Translations under genes and position numbers: made by a program
The notes under the pieces: model-generated
What the model saw: only the letters and a program-made list of their open reading frames with translations
Databases searched by the model: none
Told to the model about the DNA's origin: nothing
Shown: one piece after another, positions 8,128 through 16,353 of the stretch
Position numbering within the stretch: the stretch's first letter is position 1
Layout of the letters: each line of letters opens with the position of its first letter
From: Geothrix limicola
Lineage (GTDB): Bacteria; Acidobacteriota; Holophagae; Holophagales; Holophagaceae
Direction of reading: 5' to 3'
Assembly (NCBI RefSeq): GCF_030268085.1
Contig: NZ_BSDE01000005.1
Coordinates: forward strand, 1 to 64,000
DNA length: 64,000 nucleotides

Positions 8128-8706
8128 TCAGGCCATCAAGGCCTTGGCCCGCTCCTGGCTCTGCTGGGCGACGAGCTCATGCAAGCTGCCGCCGTGGCTG
8201 TCCATGGTGACCACGAGGGGGAAGTCCTCCACCTCGATGATCCAGAAGGCCTCGGGGCTGCCGAATTCTTCGAGCATCTTCACGTCGACCACGCGCTTCA
8301 CGCGCTCGGCCAGGAGGCTGCCCGCGCCGCCCGTGGCGTGGAGGTAGACGGCGCCGGTCTTCTGCAGGCCCTCGCTGGTCTTCTTGCCCATGCCGCCCTT
8401 GCCGATCACGCCGCGCACCTTGTAGGTGTCGATAACGTCTGCCTGATAGGGCTCTTCGCGGATGGAGGTGGTGGGGCCCGCGGCCACGAAGGAATAGTGG
8501 CCGTCCTCGTGCTTCTTCACGACGGGGCCGCAATGGTAGATGACCATGTTCTCGAGGATGGGCTTCAGCCACTCGGGCTTCTGCTCTTTCATGAACTTGT
8601 GGCCCATGTCGCGGCTGAGGACGACGCGGCCATTGAGCAGCACTTCGTCCCCAACCTTGAGCTGGCGGATCTGGTCTTCGGTGATGGGGGTGGTGAGACG
8701 GATCAT
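8128..8706 (-). CDS. Fumarate hydratase class I, beta subunit (C-terminal domain protein)
   Basis: Partner of the alpha subunit encoded 15 bp upstream; together they hydrate fumarate to malate with a [4Fe-4S] cluster. The 192-residue product carries the Fumerase C-terminal domain: GDEVLLNGRVVLSRDMGHK, IYHCGPVV, GPTTSIRE (substrate-binding), GVIGKGGMG and the C-terminal VVTMDSHGGSLHE. The length matches stand-alone beta subunits of two-subunit class I fumarases in anaerobes and deep-branching bacteria. The closely related L(+)-tartrate dehydratase beta subunit cannot be excluded from sequence alone, but the central TCA role is far more likely here. Confidence 0.88.
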   Translation of the reverse strand: MIRLTTPITEDQIRQLKVGDEVLLNGRVVLSRDMGHKFMKEQKPEWLKPILENMVIYHCGPVVKKHEDGHYSFVAAGPTTSIREEPYQADVIDTYKVRGVIGKGGMGKKTSEGLQKTGAVYLHATGGAGSLLAERVKRVVDVKMLEEFGSPEAFWIIEVEDFPLVVTMDSHGGSLHELVAQQSQERAKALMA

Positions 8707-8721
8707 GGGAGCCTCGTCAAA

Positions 8722-9702
8722 TCAATCGAAGGACACTTCGCCGTTGGCGTCGATCTTCATCACCAGGCGGCGGCTGCTCCAGCACATGTAGCTGATGCTC
8801 ACGTAGAAGCTGGCCGGATGGCGGAACATCTCCTCGGCGAGCACCCCCAGCACCGTGGTGTTGCCGCCGTAGCCCATGGGGCCGATGCCCAGGGTGTTCA
8901 GATCGCTGACCATCTCCTTTTCGAAGGCGTCCATGGCCGGCACCGGGTTCTTCGACCCCAGCTTGCGCAGGATGACCTCCTTGCTCTTCTCATAGCTGGT
9001 GACGCGGTCGCCGCCGATGGCGACGCCGAGGATGCCCGGGCTGCAGCCCTGGCCCTGGGCCTTCACGACGGCATCGATGACGCACTTGCGGACCCCCTTG
9101 AGGTCGCGGCCCGCGCCGAGGGCGGCGTCCGGCAGGCGGTACTGGGCGCCCACGTTCTCGCAGCCGCCGCCCTTGAGCATGACGGCCACTTCGATGCCGG
9201 GCTTGTCCCACTCCTCGAAGTGCACGACGGGATGGCCCTCGTGGAAGGGATCCATGTTGTTGCCCGAGTTCTTGCCGCTGAGGGCCTCCACGCAGTTCGG
9301 CCTCAGGTAGACATTCTGCGTGGCCAGCTTCACGGCTTCGCGGATCTGCTTCTTCACCGCCACCTGGCTCAGGCCGTAGGGATGGCGCACCCAGAAGATC
9401 ACCGTGCCCGTGTCCTGGCAGAGCGGCGTCACGTGGCCGTCCGCCAGCAGGATGTTCTTCACCATGTCATTCAGGGTGTTGAAGGCGCGACTGCCCTCTT
9501 CTTCCGCATCGCGGCCCTTCACCAGGGCATCGATCACGTCCTGAGGCAGGCGGCTGGTGGTGCGGCGAAGCAGCTCCAGGACGGCCTGGGTGAGGTCCAG
9601 CCCCTTCAGGTTCGACAGATCGGCCTTCCATCCGGCGGGCAGTACGGATTTTGATTGCACCACCTCGCTCGAGGTGAGGGTGGGAATGACGCATTCAGAC
9701 AT
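8722..9702 (-). CDS. Fumarate hydratase class I, alpha subunit
   Basis: Catalytic [4Fe-4S] subunit of oxygen-sensitive fumarase. The 326-residue product has the three cluster-ligand cysteine regions: PLCQDTGTVIFW, GGGCENVGAQ and GQGCSPGILGVAIGGDR. The VYLRPNCVEALSGKNSGNN segment is also typical. The start at 9702 was chosen because GGAGG lies 4 nt upstream and the protein then begins at the expected point; an in-frame start 6 codons earlier overlaps that ribosome binding site. Followed by the beta subunit after 15 bp. An iron-sulfur fumarase fits an anaerobic or facultative lifestyle, as does the redox operon at 43.7-48.3 kb. Confidence 0.93.
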   Translation of the reverse strand: MSECVIPTLTSSEVVQSKSVLPAGWKADLSNLKGLDLTQAVLELLRRTTSRLPQDVIDALVKGRDAEEEGSRAFNTLNDMVKNILLADGHVTPLCQDTGTVIFWVRHPYGLSQVAVKKQIREAVKLATQNVYLRPNCVEALSGKNSGNNMDPFHEGHPVVHFEEWDKPGIEVAVMLKGGGCENVGAQYRLPDAALGAGRDLKGVRKCVIDAVVKAQGQGCSPGILGVAIGGDRVTSYEKSKEVILRKLGSKNPVPAMDAFEKEMVSDLNTLGIGPMGYGGNTTVLGVLAEEMFRHPASFYVSISYMCWSSRRLVMKIDANGEVSFD

Positions 9703-9781
9703 GGGCCCTCCGGAAATCAAGCCTTCATGATCCGCCCGGCGAAGCTCATGCTCAAGTGATCAATGTCCGCTTCGTCGGGCT

Positions 9782-10804
9782 TCAGCGTCCCCAGGCCCGG
9801 CAAAGGGCGAGGGTGAGGTCCAGCAGCGGCGCCTCGCTGCGGGACAGGGCCATCCCCTTCAGGTCCTTCTCGCATTGGTTGACCCGGGACAGCAGGGCTT
9901 TCACGCCGCGGGGCTTGAGCTTGGCCAGGGCGCCTCGGTAGCCGTCCAGGAGAAAGGCCTGTTTGGGCGAAAGCCCCAGTGCGCCGAGGATCTCGCCCCC
10001 CTTGAGCCCGGCGGCCTCGGCCTCGACCAGCCTCAGCAGGCGGTCCACTTCCCGTCGGACCTGGCCCAGCATCATCAGCGGTTCGTCCCCGTCTTCCAGC
10101 GCGGTGCGCAACGCCTTCAGGGCCCCTGCGGCATCCCCCTTCTGCCAGGCGCCGGACCAGGCGAAGGCCTTCTGCTCGGCCAGACGGAAGGTCACCTGAT
10201 CGACCATGGCTTCGTTCACCCGCCGGTCTTCCGCCAGCAGATCCAGCACCTCCAGGGCCCGCTTGATGAGCCCGGGGTTTCCACCCTGACGCTGGGCCAG
10301 CAGGCTGGAGGCGGCGCCTTGAAGCACCAATCCGAGTCGCTTCGCCTCGGTTTCGATGAAGGCCGGGATCTCCAGGGCGTCCAGGGCGCCCACCTTCAGG
10401 ATGCGACCTGCCTTGGTCCAGTCGGTCCAGGGCTTTGCCCCCAGCGCTTTCCCGGGCGCCGCCGGAAGGGTGTTCCAGGCCACCAGCAGCAGGTTCACGC
10501 CGGCCGGGGGCTTCTCCAGCACCGCTTTCACCGAAGCCGGCAATTCCTTGGCTCGGGTGAACAGGTTGTCGGCCGCGGGCACGAGCACCGTGCGGGCATC
10601 CACCCCAAGAGGCGCGGCTTCCTGCAGCGCCGCCATGACCTCGGGCCAGGGGCAGCCCTCCGAACAGATCGTGAGCGAGAAATCGGCCCACTCGGGATCC
10701 ACGTGCTTGCGCTTCCAGGCTTCGACCGCCTCGCGGCGCCCATCACTGTCCTCGCCATGCACCAGGGCGAAGGACTGGTTCAGCCAGGCGGCGGGCGCGG
10801 CCAT
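9782..10804 (-). CDS. holA: DNA polymerase III delta subunit HolA
   Basis: Clamp-loader subunit that opens the beta clamp. The 340-residue product has the divergent AAA-like N-terminal region (ALVHGEDSDGRREAV, TVLVPAADNLF, VNLLLVAWNTLPAAPGKAL) and the C-terminal helical domain (DEPLMMLGQVRREVDRLLRLVEAEA, then a final ALCRAWGR). Family sequence identity is always low; the arrangement directly after an LptE-like lipoprotein gene, as in the conserved lptE-holA pair of many Gram-negatives, supports the call. Its ATG overlaps the lptE stop as ATGA. An open frame continues upstream to 11422 but belongs to the shadow of lptE. Confidence 0.86.
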   Translation of the reverse strand: MAAPAAWLNQSFALVHGEDSDGRREAVEAWKRKHVDPEWADFSLTICSEGCPWPEVMAALQEAAPLGVDARTVLVPAADNLFTRAKELPASVKAVLEKPPAGVNLLLVAWNTLPAAPGKALGAKPWTDWTKAGRILKVGALDALEIPAFIETEAKRLGLVLQGAASSLLAQRQGGNPGLIKRALEVLDLLAEDRRVNEAMVDQVTFRLAEQKAFAWSGAWQKGDAAGALKALRTALEDGDEPLMMLGQVRREVDRLLRLVEAEAAGLKGGEILGALGLSPKQAFLLDGYRGALAKLKPRGVKALLSRVNQCEKDLKGMALSRSEAPLLDLTLALCRAWGR

Positions 10805-11364
10805 CAGTCCACGCCTTCCAGAAGCTGCGTGAGGAAGCTTTCGGCGAAATCGTCGGCCAGGTTTTCGAGCACCTGGAGCTCGCGGCTGTCGAAGCTGGCG
10901 AAGTTCTGATCCACCCGGTACTGGTTCGAGAAGGTCAGGCCGCGGCGGGACAGCACGGACACGCCGGTCTGCCCATCCAGCAGCTCCACGCTGGCCACCA
11001 CCACCACCTCCACGCGGGAAGCCGTGCCCGCGCTGGCCCGGTTCTTGTCGTTGCCCAGGGAGAGGCCGATGGGGCGGGATCGGTATTCTTCCAGCGTTCC
11101 CTGGAGCACCCAGCGCGAGGGTTCCCCCTGGGCCACCAGTCGCCACGGACTCGCCGCCACCACGCGGTTCTCCAGAGCCTTGGTGAAGCGGTCCTCCAGC
11201 CCCAGTCGCGGCGTCAGGTTGCGGAACCTGGCCAGGCGGATGGTCTCGCCCTGCTTGGCCCAGGCCGCCGACCGCTGTTGCCGGTCCAGGCGGTGGTACC
11301 CGCAGCCGGAGGAAAGCAGAAGCCAGGACAGGAGGAGGGCCCCTCCGGCAGATGAACGCTTCAC
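10804..11364 (-). CDS. lptE: LptE-like LPS-assembly lipoprotein
   Basis: Outer-membrane lipoprotein that plugs the LptD barrel and helps deliver LPS to the cell surface. The 186-residue product has a lipoprotein signal with lipobox LSSGC followed by GYH, the classic CGYH-type start of LptE, and then a compact domain typical for the family (IRLARFRNLTPRLGLEDRFTKALENRV, then LQGTLEEYRSRPIGLS). It starts with GTG overlapping the hpt stop in GTGA and is followed by holA with a 4-bp-type overlap, so hpt-lptE-holA form a coupled operon. Confidence 0.85.
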   Translation of the reverse strand: MKRSSAGGALLLSWLLLSSGCGYHRLDRQQRSAAWAKQGETIRLARFRNLTPRLGLEDRFTKALENRVVAASPWRLVAQGEPSRWVLQGTLEEYRSRPIGLSLGNDKNRASAGTASRVEVVVVASVELLDGQTGVSVLSRRGLTFSNQYRVDQNFASFDSRELQVLENLADDFAESFLTQLLEGVD

Positions 11365-11882
11365 GGGTGGTACACGCCCACGTAGGGCAGGTTGCGGAGC
11401 TTGCCATCGAGATCCAGGCCATAGCCGACGACGAAATGATCCTCGATGGTGAAGCCGACGTAATCCACGGGGACTTCGACCTTGCGGCGGCTGGGTTTAT
11501 CGAGCAGGGTGCAGATCTTCAGGCTGAGGGGTTCGCGGTCCTTCAGCAGGTTGCTGACCTTGAACAGCGTGAGGCCCGTGTCGACGATGTCTTCCACCAC
11601 CAGGGCGTGCCGGCCCTGGATGCTGCGGTCGAGATCCTTGAGGATGTGGACTTCTCCCGTGCTTTCCATGCCGCCGCCATAGCTGGTCACCTGCATGAAG
11701 CTGACGTCGATGTCCAGGTCCATGGCCCGGACCAAGTCCGCGAAGAAGGGGAACACCCCATTGAGCAGCCCCACGACCACCAGATCCTTGCCCTGGTAGT
11801 CCCGTGTCAGTTCGGCCCCCAGCTCCTTGACCCGCTCGCGGATCTGGGCCTCCGACAACAAGGGGGTGACGCGGTCTCGCAT
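11361..11882 (-). CDS. hpt: Hypoxanthine phosphoribosyltransferase
   Basis: Purine salvage enzyme converting hypoxanthine (and guanine) plus PRPP to IMP/GMP. The 173-residue product has VVGLLNGVFPFFADLVRAMDLDIDVSFMQ, the flexible-loop SYGGGMESTGEV and the PRPP-binding motif ALVVEDIVDTGLTL, then VGYGLDLDGKLRNLPYVGVY at the C-terminus. The start at 11882 was chosen because AGGAG lies 5 nt upstream; the longer open frame to 12095 has no homology. It heads the hpt-lptE-holA operon and is divergent from the ECF sigma gene, leaving 118 bp of intergenic DNA. Confidence 0.95.
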   Translation of the reverse strand: MRDRVTPLLSEAQIRERVKELGAELTRDYQGKDLVVVGLLNGVFPFFADLVRAMDLDIDVSFMQVTSYGGGMESTGEVHILKDLDRSIQGRHALVVEDIVDTGLTLFKVSNLLKDREPLSLKICTLLDKPSRRKVEVPVDYVGFTIEDHFVVGYGLDLDGKLRNLPYVGVYHP

Positions 11883-12000
11883 GAAGACTCCTGAGGGTGA
11901 AGATGGCGGACTTGCGCCTGGTCCATTCAACCCTAGGAAGCCCGGCCGGGTCCATCCATTGAGGGCGGATTGTGCTTGATCGCCGCCTTCGGAGCCGAAC

Positions 12001-12648
12001 ATGATGGCGACAGCCACCTTCTGCGAGCCCTTGATGATCCAGACGGCCCCAACGACCGCCGACCGGACCCCCGATCCGGGCTCGCCGTACCACACGCCCG
12101 AGGTGCTTGCCTGGGTAGAAGCCGCCCAGCGCGGGGATCAGAACGCCTTCGGATCCCTCGTGCGCCTCTTCTCCCGCGACGTCTACGGCAAGGCCTTCTC
12201 CATCCTGAAGAACCACCAGGATGCCGACGACGTGGTTCAGGAGACCTTCATCCGCGTGTTCCGCGCCCTGCCCGGCTTCCGGTTTGAATCCTCGTTCCGC
12301 ACCTGGCTCATCACCATCACCACGCGCCAGGCCTTGAACTACCGCGAGCGGGTGACCCGGGATCATGAAAGCCTCGACGGGCCCGAAGGCACCCTTGAGC
12401 ATGCCGCGCTCCGGGTGGAAGAGACCCAGATCGCCTCCCTGCTCGATCAGGAGGCCCGGCGCCTGCTCCACGAAGCCCTCCCCAAGCTGCCCAAGCGGCA
12501 GAAGGAGGCCCTGACGCTGAAGCTCCAGCATGATTGGAAGTACGAGCAGATCGCCCAGGCCATGGGCACCTCCGTGGGCAGCGTGAAGGCCCACATCTTC
12601 CATGCGATCCAGAACCTGACCCGATACGTGAAAGGAGGCCGAGCTTGA
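12001..12648 (+). CDS. ECF-type RNA polymerase sigma-70 factor
   Basis: Alternative sigma factor that would direct RNA polymerase to its own regulon. The 215-residue product contains region 2 (ALVRLFSRDVYGKAFSILK-like block with DADDVVQETFIRVFRAL and FRFESSFRTWLITITTRQALNY, about residues 50-115) and region 4 (LPKRQKEALTLKLQHDWKYEQIAQAMGTSVGSVKAHIFHA, about 165-205). It lacks region 3, as ECF factors do. GGAG lies 7 nt before the ATG at 12001. The stop overlaps the TTG start of a zinc-finger anti-sigma gene. The regulon is probably envelope stress, judging from the two genes that follow. Confidence 0.92.
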   Translation: MMATATFCEPLMIQTAPTTADRTPDPGSPYHTPEVLAWVEAAQRGDQNAFGSLVRLFSRDVYGKAFSILKNHQDADDVVQETFIRVFRALPGFRFESSFRTWLITITTRQALNYRERVTRDHESLDGPEGTLEHAALRVEETQIASLLDQEARRLLHEALPKLPKRQKEALTLKLQHDWKYEQIAQAMGTSVGSVKAHIFHAIQNLTRYVKGGRA

Positions 12649-13169
12649 GCCAGCCCCTTCCAACCCCCGAGACCTGCGCGGCCATCACCGAGGCCGTGCT
12701 GGCGAACCCCCTCGACCCCGGCGCCGAGGCCGAGGCCCATATGCAGATCTGCCGCGCCTGTTCCGAAGCCCGAGTCGCCTACCTGGCCCAGGAGGAGGCT
12801 CCTGAGCCCCTGGCCCCTGCCGGCTACTACGACCGCCTGCCGGAGCGCGTGCTGCGCAAGCTTCCCGCCCGTCCCCGCCTGCATCAGCGCTTACGGCCCT
12901 TCACATGGGCCGCGGCCGCTGCGCTGCTGGTGGCCGTCGGCGCCAGCAGTTTCTGGGCCGGCCGGGCCAACCGGGCGCCCCTGGTGGAAGCCAATCTCAA
13001 ACCCGCTTCCGAAGCCCAGGAACTCGTGACGGAAACCCCATTCCAGGATCACGAGGATGCCGATAACGAGGACGCCGTGACCCAGTTGACAGCCCTTTCC
13101 GATGAAGATGCGAACGCTGTCATCCGCACCCTCGCCAACCAGGCGGCCCACCCCGCCGTCGCGCCGTGA
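12645..13169 (+). CDS. Zinc-finger-containing transmembrane anti-sigma factor
   Basis: Likely binds and inactivates the preceding sigma factor at the inner membrane. The 174-residue product begins with a short helical domain containing HxxxCxxC (HMQICRAC, about residues 29-36), the zinc-binding anti-sigma motif. A single membrane helix (about 86-105, FTWAAAAALLVAVGASSFW) and a small acidic periplasmic tail follow. The TTG start at 12645 overlaps the sigma stop as TTGA and has a strong AAAGGAGG 7 nt upstream; no ATG fits. The periplasmic tail ends in a short helical segment (SDEDANAVIRTLANQAA) that could be a docking site for a sensor. Confidence 0.82.
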   Translation: MSQPLPTPETCAAITEAVLANPLDPGAEAEAHMQICRACSEARVAYLAQEEAPEPLAPAGYYDRLPERVLRKLPARPRLHQRLRPFTWAAAAALLVAVGASSFWAGRANRAPLVEANLKPASEAQELVTETPFQDHEDADNEDAVTQLTALSDEDANAVIRTLANQAAHPAVAP

Positions 13170-13195
13170 TTTTCCGCATCCCCCGGAGACGTCCC

Positions 13196-13726
13196 ATGCC
13201 CTTCCGAACGGCCCTCCTCCTCAGCCTGACCGCGCTCTCCCTGGGCGCGGCCCAGGGCCGTCTCATGCCGGAACGACCCCGCCGGGAGCCCATGCCCATG
13301 GAGCGGGAGCGCCCCTTCCTGGCCCGCCGGGACCGCATCGTGACGCAGCTCCACGAGATCCGCACCCGCAAGCTCCAGCAGTCCCTGGGCCTCTCCGAGG
13401 AAAAGGCCAAATCCATCGCGGACCGCTGGTCCCAGTTCGACGTGGAGTCCTTCGCCCGCCGGCGGCAGATGAACCAGCTCCGCCAGCAGATGAACTCGAC
13501 GCTCATGGGGCCGGGCAGCGAGGACGAGAAGAACAAGCGGATCACGCCCCTCGTGGGGCAGCTTGCAGACCTTCGTCAGCAGCAGCAGGAATCGAGACGA
13601 CACCTGGAGGATGACATCCGGAGTTCGCTCACCCCGGCCCAGCAGGGGCGCTTCATCATCCTCGTCGACGAATTCCAGAAATCACTGCAGGAAGCCATCC
13701 GCGAGCAGCGTCGGGAACGCCCCTAA
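13196..13726 (+). CDS. Periplasmic Spy/CpxP/CnrX-like helical protein
   Basis: 176 residues with a Sec signal peptide (MPFRTALLLSLTALSLGAAQG) and a long Arg/Gln/Glu-rich helical body. It includes LQQSLGLSEEKAKSIADRW and a C-terminal LTPAQQGRF, the LTxxQ motif of the Spy/CpxP/CnrX/ZraP family. These proteins are periplasmic chaperones or metal/envelope-stress sensors. GGAGA lies 6 nt before the ATG at 13196. Coming directly after sigma and anti-sigma genes, it is arranged like CnrX in CnrYXH, so a sensor role upstream of the anti-sigma factor is possible. It has few His or Met residues that would make a strong metal site. Ends convergent with rnj, sharing 3 bp. Confidence 0.75.
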   Translation: MPFRTALLLSLTALSLGAAQGRLMPERPRREPMPMERERPFLARRDRIVTQLHEIRTRKLQQSLGLSEEKAKSIADRWSQFDVESFARRRQMNQLRQQMNSTLMGPGSEDEKNKRITPLVGQLADLRQQQQESRRHLEDDIRSSLTPAQQGRFIILVDEFQKSLQEAIREQRRERP

Positions 13727-15435
13727 CTCGGCGCGTCGAGGATCACGGGGATCACCAGGGGCCGGGTCTGGGTGGTCTTCCGGATGATCCTCCGCAAGGC
13801 CAGGCGCAGGGTGTCGCGCAGCGCATCCCCATCCTTGCGGGCCTCGGGCGGCGCGTCCTCGTAGGTCTGGCGGGCCACACCCGCCAGCAGCTCCGCGTAG
13901 GCTTCGTCATCGGACAGCATCACGAACCCGCGGCTGAGGATGCTCGGGGGTGCGGCGAGCTGGCCCGTCTGCGGGTCCACCAGCAGGGTCACGAACACGA
14001 CGCCATCCTCCTGGAGGATGAGGCGGTCCTTCACCACGCGGGCATCGACCATGTGGTCCACCCCCTCGTGCACAAAGCATTTGCCCACGGGCACGCTGCC
14101 CGGCATGTCCACGCGGCCGTCTGTGAACAGGCGCAGGCAGAGCCCTCCGTCCAGGAGGGAAATCCGTTCGGGCGTCCAGCCGAGCGAAGCGGCCAGAGCC
14201 CCGTGGGCCCTCAGGTTCCGGTAGGTGCCATGCACGGGCACCATCTGCTTGGGCCGCACGGCTCGGATCAGATCCGCCAGCTCGTCGCGGCTCCCGTGAC
14301 CCGACGCATGCACGGGTCCCAGCCCTTCGAGGGAAGTCTCCGCGCCCAGCCTTTCGGCCGTATCCAGCATGCGGGAGATGGACACCTCGTTGCCGGGGAT
14401 GGCGCGGGCGCTCACCACCAGGCGATCCCCGGGCTCGATGGGCAGGCCCTTCACTTCGCGCCGGAGCAGCCGCGCAAGGCCGCTCATGGGCTCGCCCTGG
14501 CTTCCCGTGCAAAGCACCAGCAACTCATCCTTGTCGAAGAGCTGGGCGTCCTTGGGCTCGATGAGGATGTCGTCGGGGAGGGCCAGGCGCTTGAGCGAGC
14601 GCGCCAAGGTCAGGTTGCGATCCAGGCTCCGGCCCAGCAACACCACGCGACGGCGGAATTCATAGGCCAGATCTACCAGCATCTGAAGGCGGTGAATGTT
14701 CGAGCTAAAGGTGGTGACGAAAAGCCGCCCCTTCGTCTGCTCGAACGCGGCTTCCAGGCCCTGCCGGCACACGGATTCCGAGGGCGACCGGCCGGGTCGG
14801 CCCACGTTGGTCGAATCCGCCATGAGCAGACGCACGCCCGCGTCGCCCAGGGCCCTCAGGCGATCCAGGCCCGTCAGGCGGCCATCCAGAGGCTCGGGAT
14901 CCAGCTTGAAATCGCCGGAATGCACCACCACGCCCTGGGGCGTGTGCAGGGCCAAGGCGCAGGCATCCGGAATGCTGTGGGTGACCGGGATCCACTCCGC
15001 TTCGATCTCGCCATTTCCCACCTTCACGCGGCCGTAATCCGGCACGACGCGCAGCAGTTCGGGATCCAGGCCGTGCTCCCGCAGCTTGCCTTCCACCAGG
15101 CCCAGCGTGAAGGCCGTGCCGTAGACCGGCACCGGCCAGCGCCGCAGGAAATACGGCAGGGCGCCGATGTGATCCTCGTGTCCGTGGGTGAGCAGGACCG
15201 CCTGCAGCTGATCCGCAAAGGGTTCCAGATACGCGAAATCGGGAACGATGGAATCGATGCCCGGCTGATCATCCGAAGGGAAGAGCTGGCCGCAGTCCAC
15301 CAGGAAGAGGCTCTTGGCGCTGTGCACCACCAGGGCGTTCATGCCGAACTCGCCGAGCCCGCCGATGGGGATAAGGCGCAATTCGTCGGGAGCGGGAGCC
15401 TCGGTCCAGGCTTCGAATTCGGGTGCGACGGACAC
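13723..15435 (-). CDS. rnj: Ribonuclease J
   Basis: Metallo-beta-lactamase-type exo/endoribonuclease for mRNA decay and rRNA maturation. The 570-residue product shows the beta-CASP architecture: IPIGGLGEFGMNALVV at the start, the metal motif THGHEDHIGALPYF, HSIPDACALAL, HSGDFKLD, then the beta-CASP block STNVGRPGRSPSE, CTGSQGEPMSGL and HASGHGSRDELADLIRAVRPKQMVPVHG, and a C-terminal domain. The start is taken as GTG at 15435, overlapping the ksgA stop; GGAGG is about 13 nt upstream, so the exact start is less certain. Co-transcribed with ksgA. Confidence 0.93.
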   Translation of the reverse strand: MSVAPEFEAWTEAPAPDELRLIPIGGLGEFGMNALVVHSAKSLFLVDCGQLFPSDDQPGIDSIVPDFAYLEPFADQLQAVLLTHGHEDHIGALPYFLRRWPVPVYGTAFTLGLVEGKLREHGLDPELLRVVPDYGRVKVGNGEIEAEWIPVTHSIPDACALALHTPQGVVVHSGDFKLDPEPLDGRLTGLDRLRALGDAGVRLLMADSTNVGRPGRSPSESVCRQGLEAAFEQTKGRLFVTTFSSNIHRLQMLVDLAYEFRRRVVLLGRSLDRNLTLARSLKRLALPDDILIEPKDAQLFDKDELLVLCTGSQGEPMSGLARLLRREVKGLPIEPGDRLVVSARAIPGNEVSISRMLDTAERLGAETSLEGLGPVHASGHGSRDELADLIRAVRPKQMVPVHGTYRNLRAHGALAASLGWTPERISLLDGGLCLRLFTDGRVDMPGSVPVGKCFVHEGVDHMVDARVVKDRLILQEDGVVFVTLLVDPQTGQLAAPPSILSRGFVMLSDDEAYAELLAGVARQTYEDAPPEARKDGDALRDTLRLALRRIIRKTTQTRPLVIPVILDAPS

Positions 15436-16244
15436 TACGATGGGAACACCTCCGGGTGTTGATGGATGAGTTGGCGGGTGGCTTCCAGCCAGGTGGCCGG
15501 CGCGATCACTTCCGCACGAAGGGCCGGGCCCAGGCCCGCATGAGCCAAGGCATCTGCAGGAAGAACCCCCTGCCAGTTGTTCGCGAGGGTTTTCCGACGA
15601 TGGGAAAAGGAGCGGTGGAGTACCGTCAACAACGCGCGGCGTTCGGCCAGGGTGGGTGACGGACTGAGCGGCTCGAACAGCACCACCGCCGAATCCACCT
15701 TGGGCGCGGGGCGAAAGGATCCGGGCCCCAGCTTCACCAACCGGGTCAGGCGCGCACAAAGCTGGGCCAGCACCGACAGGGGACCATAGGCCTTGGTGCC
15801 GGGTACCCCCATGAGCTTCTGAGCCACTTCCAGCTGGAACATGAGCACCATGCGATCCCAGGCGATGCCCTCCGTCAGCAGCCGCGCCAGAATGGGCGTG
15901 GCCGCGTTGTAGGGCAGGTTGCCGATGACCGACCAGGCCTCGCCTTCCGGCAGGGGAATCCGCACGGCATCTCCCTGTAACAGGTGGAACTGAGGTCGAT
16001 CAGCGAAGCGCTCCTGCAGCAACTCGCAGGCTTCGGGATCCAGATCCACCGCCCACAAGGGCCTGCCATCCGCCAGGAGCCGCTCCGTCAGCACCCCCGG
16101 CCCCGGCCCGATCTCCAGGATGCGCGAGGCCCCGGACGCCAGCGCCGATCCGACGATGGTCCCAATGGCCCCCTCGTTCACCAGGAAATTCTGGCCAAAG
16201 GCCTTTTTCGGGCGGAGGCGGGCAATGGGGGAAGGATCGGACAC
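15435..16244 (-). CDS. ksgA: 16S rRNA (adenine1518/1519-N6) dimethyltransferase KsgA
   Basis: Dimethylates two adjacent adenines in helix 45 of 16S rRNA. The product of about 269 residues has RPKKAFGQNFLVN, the SAM motif ILEIGPGPGVLTERLL, DLDPEA, the catalytic NLPYNAATPIL and FRPAPKVDSAVV, all diagnostic. Two GTG starts are possible, at 16259 and 16244. I prefer 16244 because a -10-like TACGCT lies 5 nt before it, and the family begins close to the KKxxGQNFL motif. It lies downstream of the pilY1 terminator, so it should have its own promoter, and it is followed directly by rnj. Confidence 0.92.
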   Translation of the reverse strand: MSDPSPIARLRPKKAFGQNFLVNEGAIGTIVGSALASGASRILEIGPGPGVLTERLLADGRPLWAVDLDPEACELLQERFADRPQFHLLQGDAVRIPLPEGEAWSVIGNLPYNAATPILARLLTEGIAWDRMVLMFQLEVAQKLMGVPGTKAYGPLSVLAQLCARLTRLVKLGPGSFRPAPKVDSAVVLFEPLSPSPTLAERRALLTVLHRSFSHRRKTLANNWQGVLPADALAHAGLGPALRAEVIAPATWLEATRQLIHQHPEVFPS

Positions 16245-16249
16245 GTTCC

Positions 16250-16255
16250 AGCGTA
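16250..16255 (-). promoter_or_regulatory. -10-like hexamer before ksgA
   Basis: TACGCT on the minus strand, 5 nt before the GTG at 16244, between the pilY1 terminator and ksgA. The implied start point coincides with the start codon. The same hexamer at the same distance precedes the thioesterase gene at 61193. No -35 is evident. Confidence 0.33.
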
Positions 16256-16302
16256 CCACGACCGACCGAGGCCCGACGGCTGCCCGGCACAGCTCTCAAA
16301 AC

Positions 16303-16336
16303 AATCAGGCGGATCCCCGATCGGATCCGCCTGATT
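16303..16336 (-). terminator. Rho-independent terminator of the pil operon
   Basis: Perfect 14-bp inverted repeat (AATCAGGCGGATCC and its complement) with a 6-nt loop. On the minus strand it is followed by GTTTTG. It lies 17 bp beyond the pilY1 stop codon. Confidence 0.8.
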
Positions 16337-16353
16337 CATTCATCGCCTAAAAC

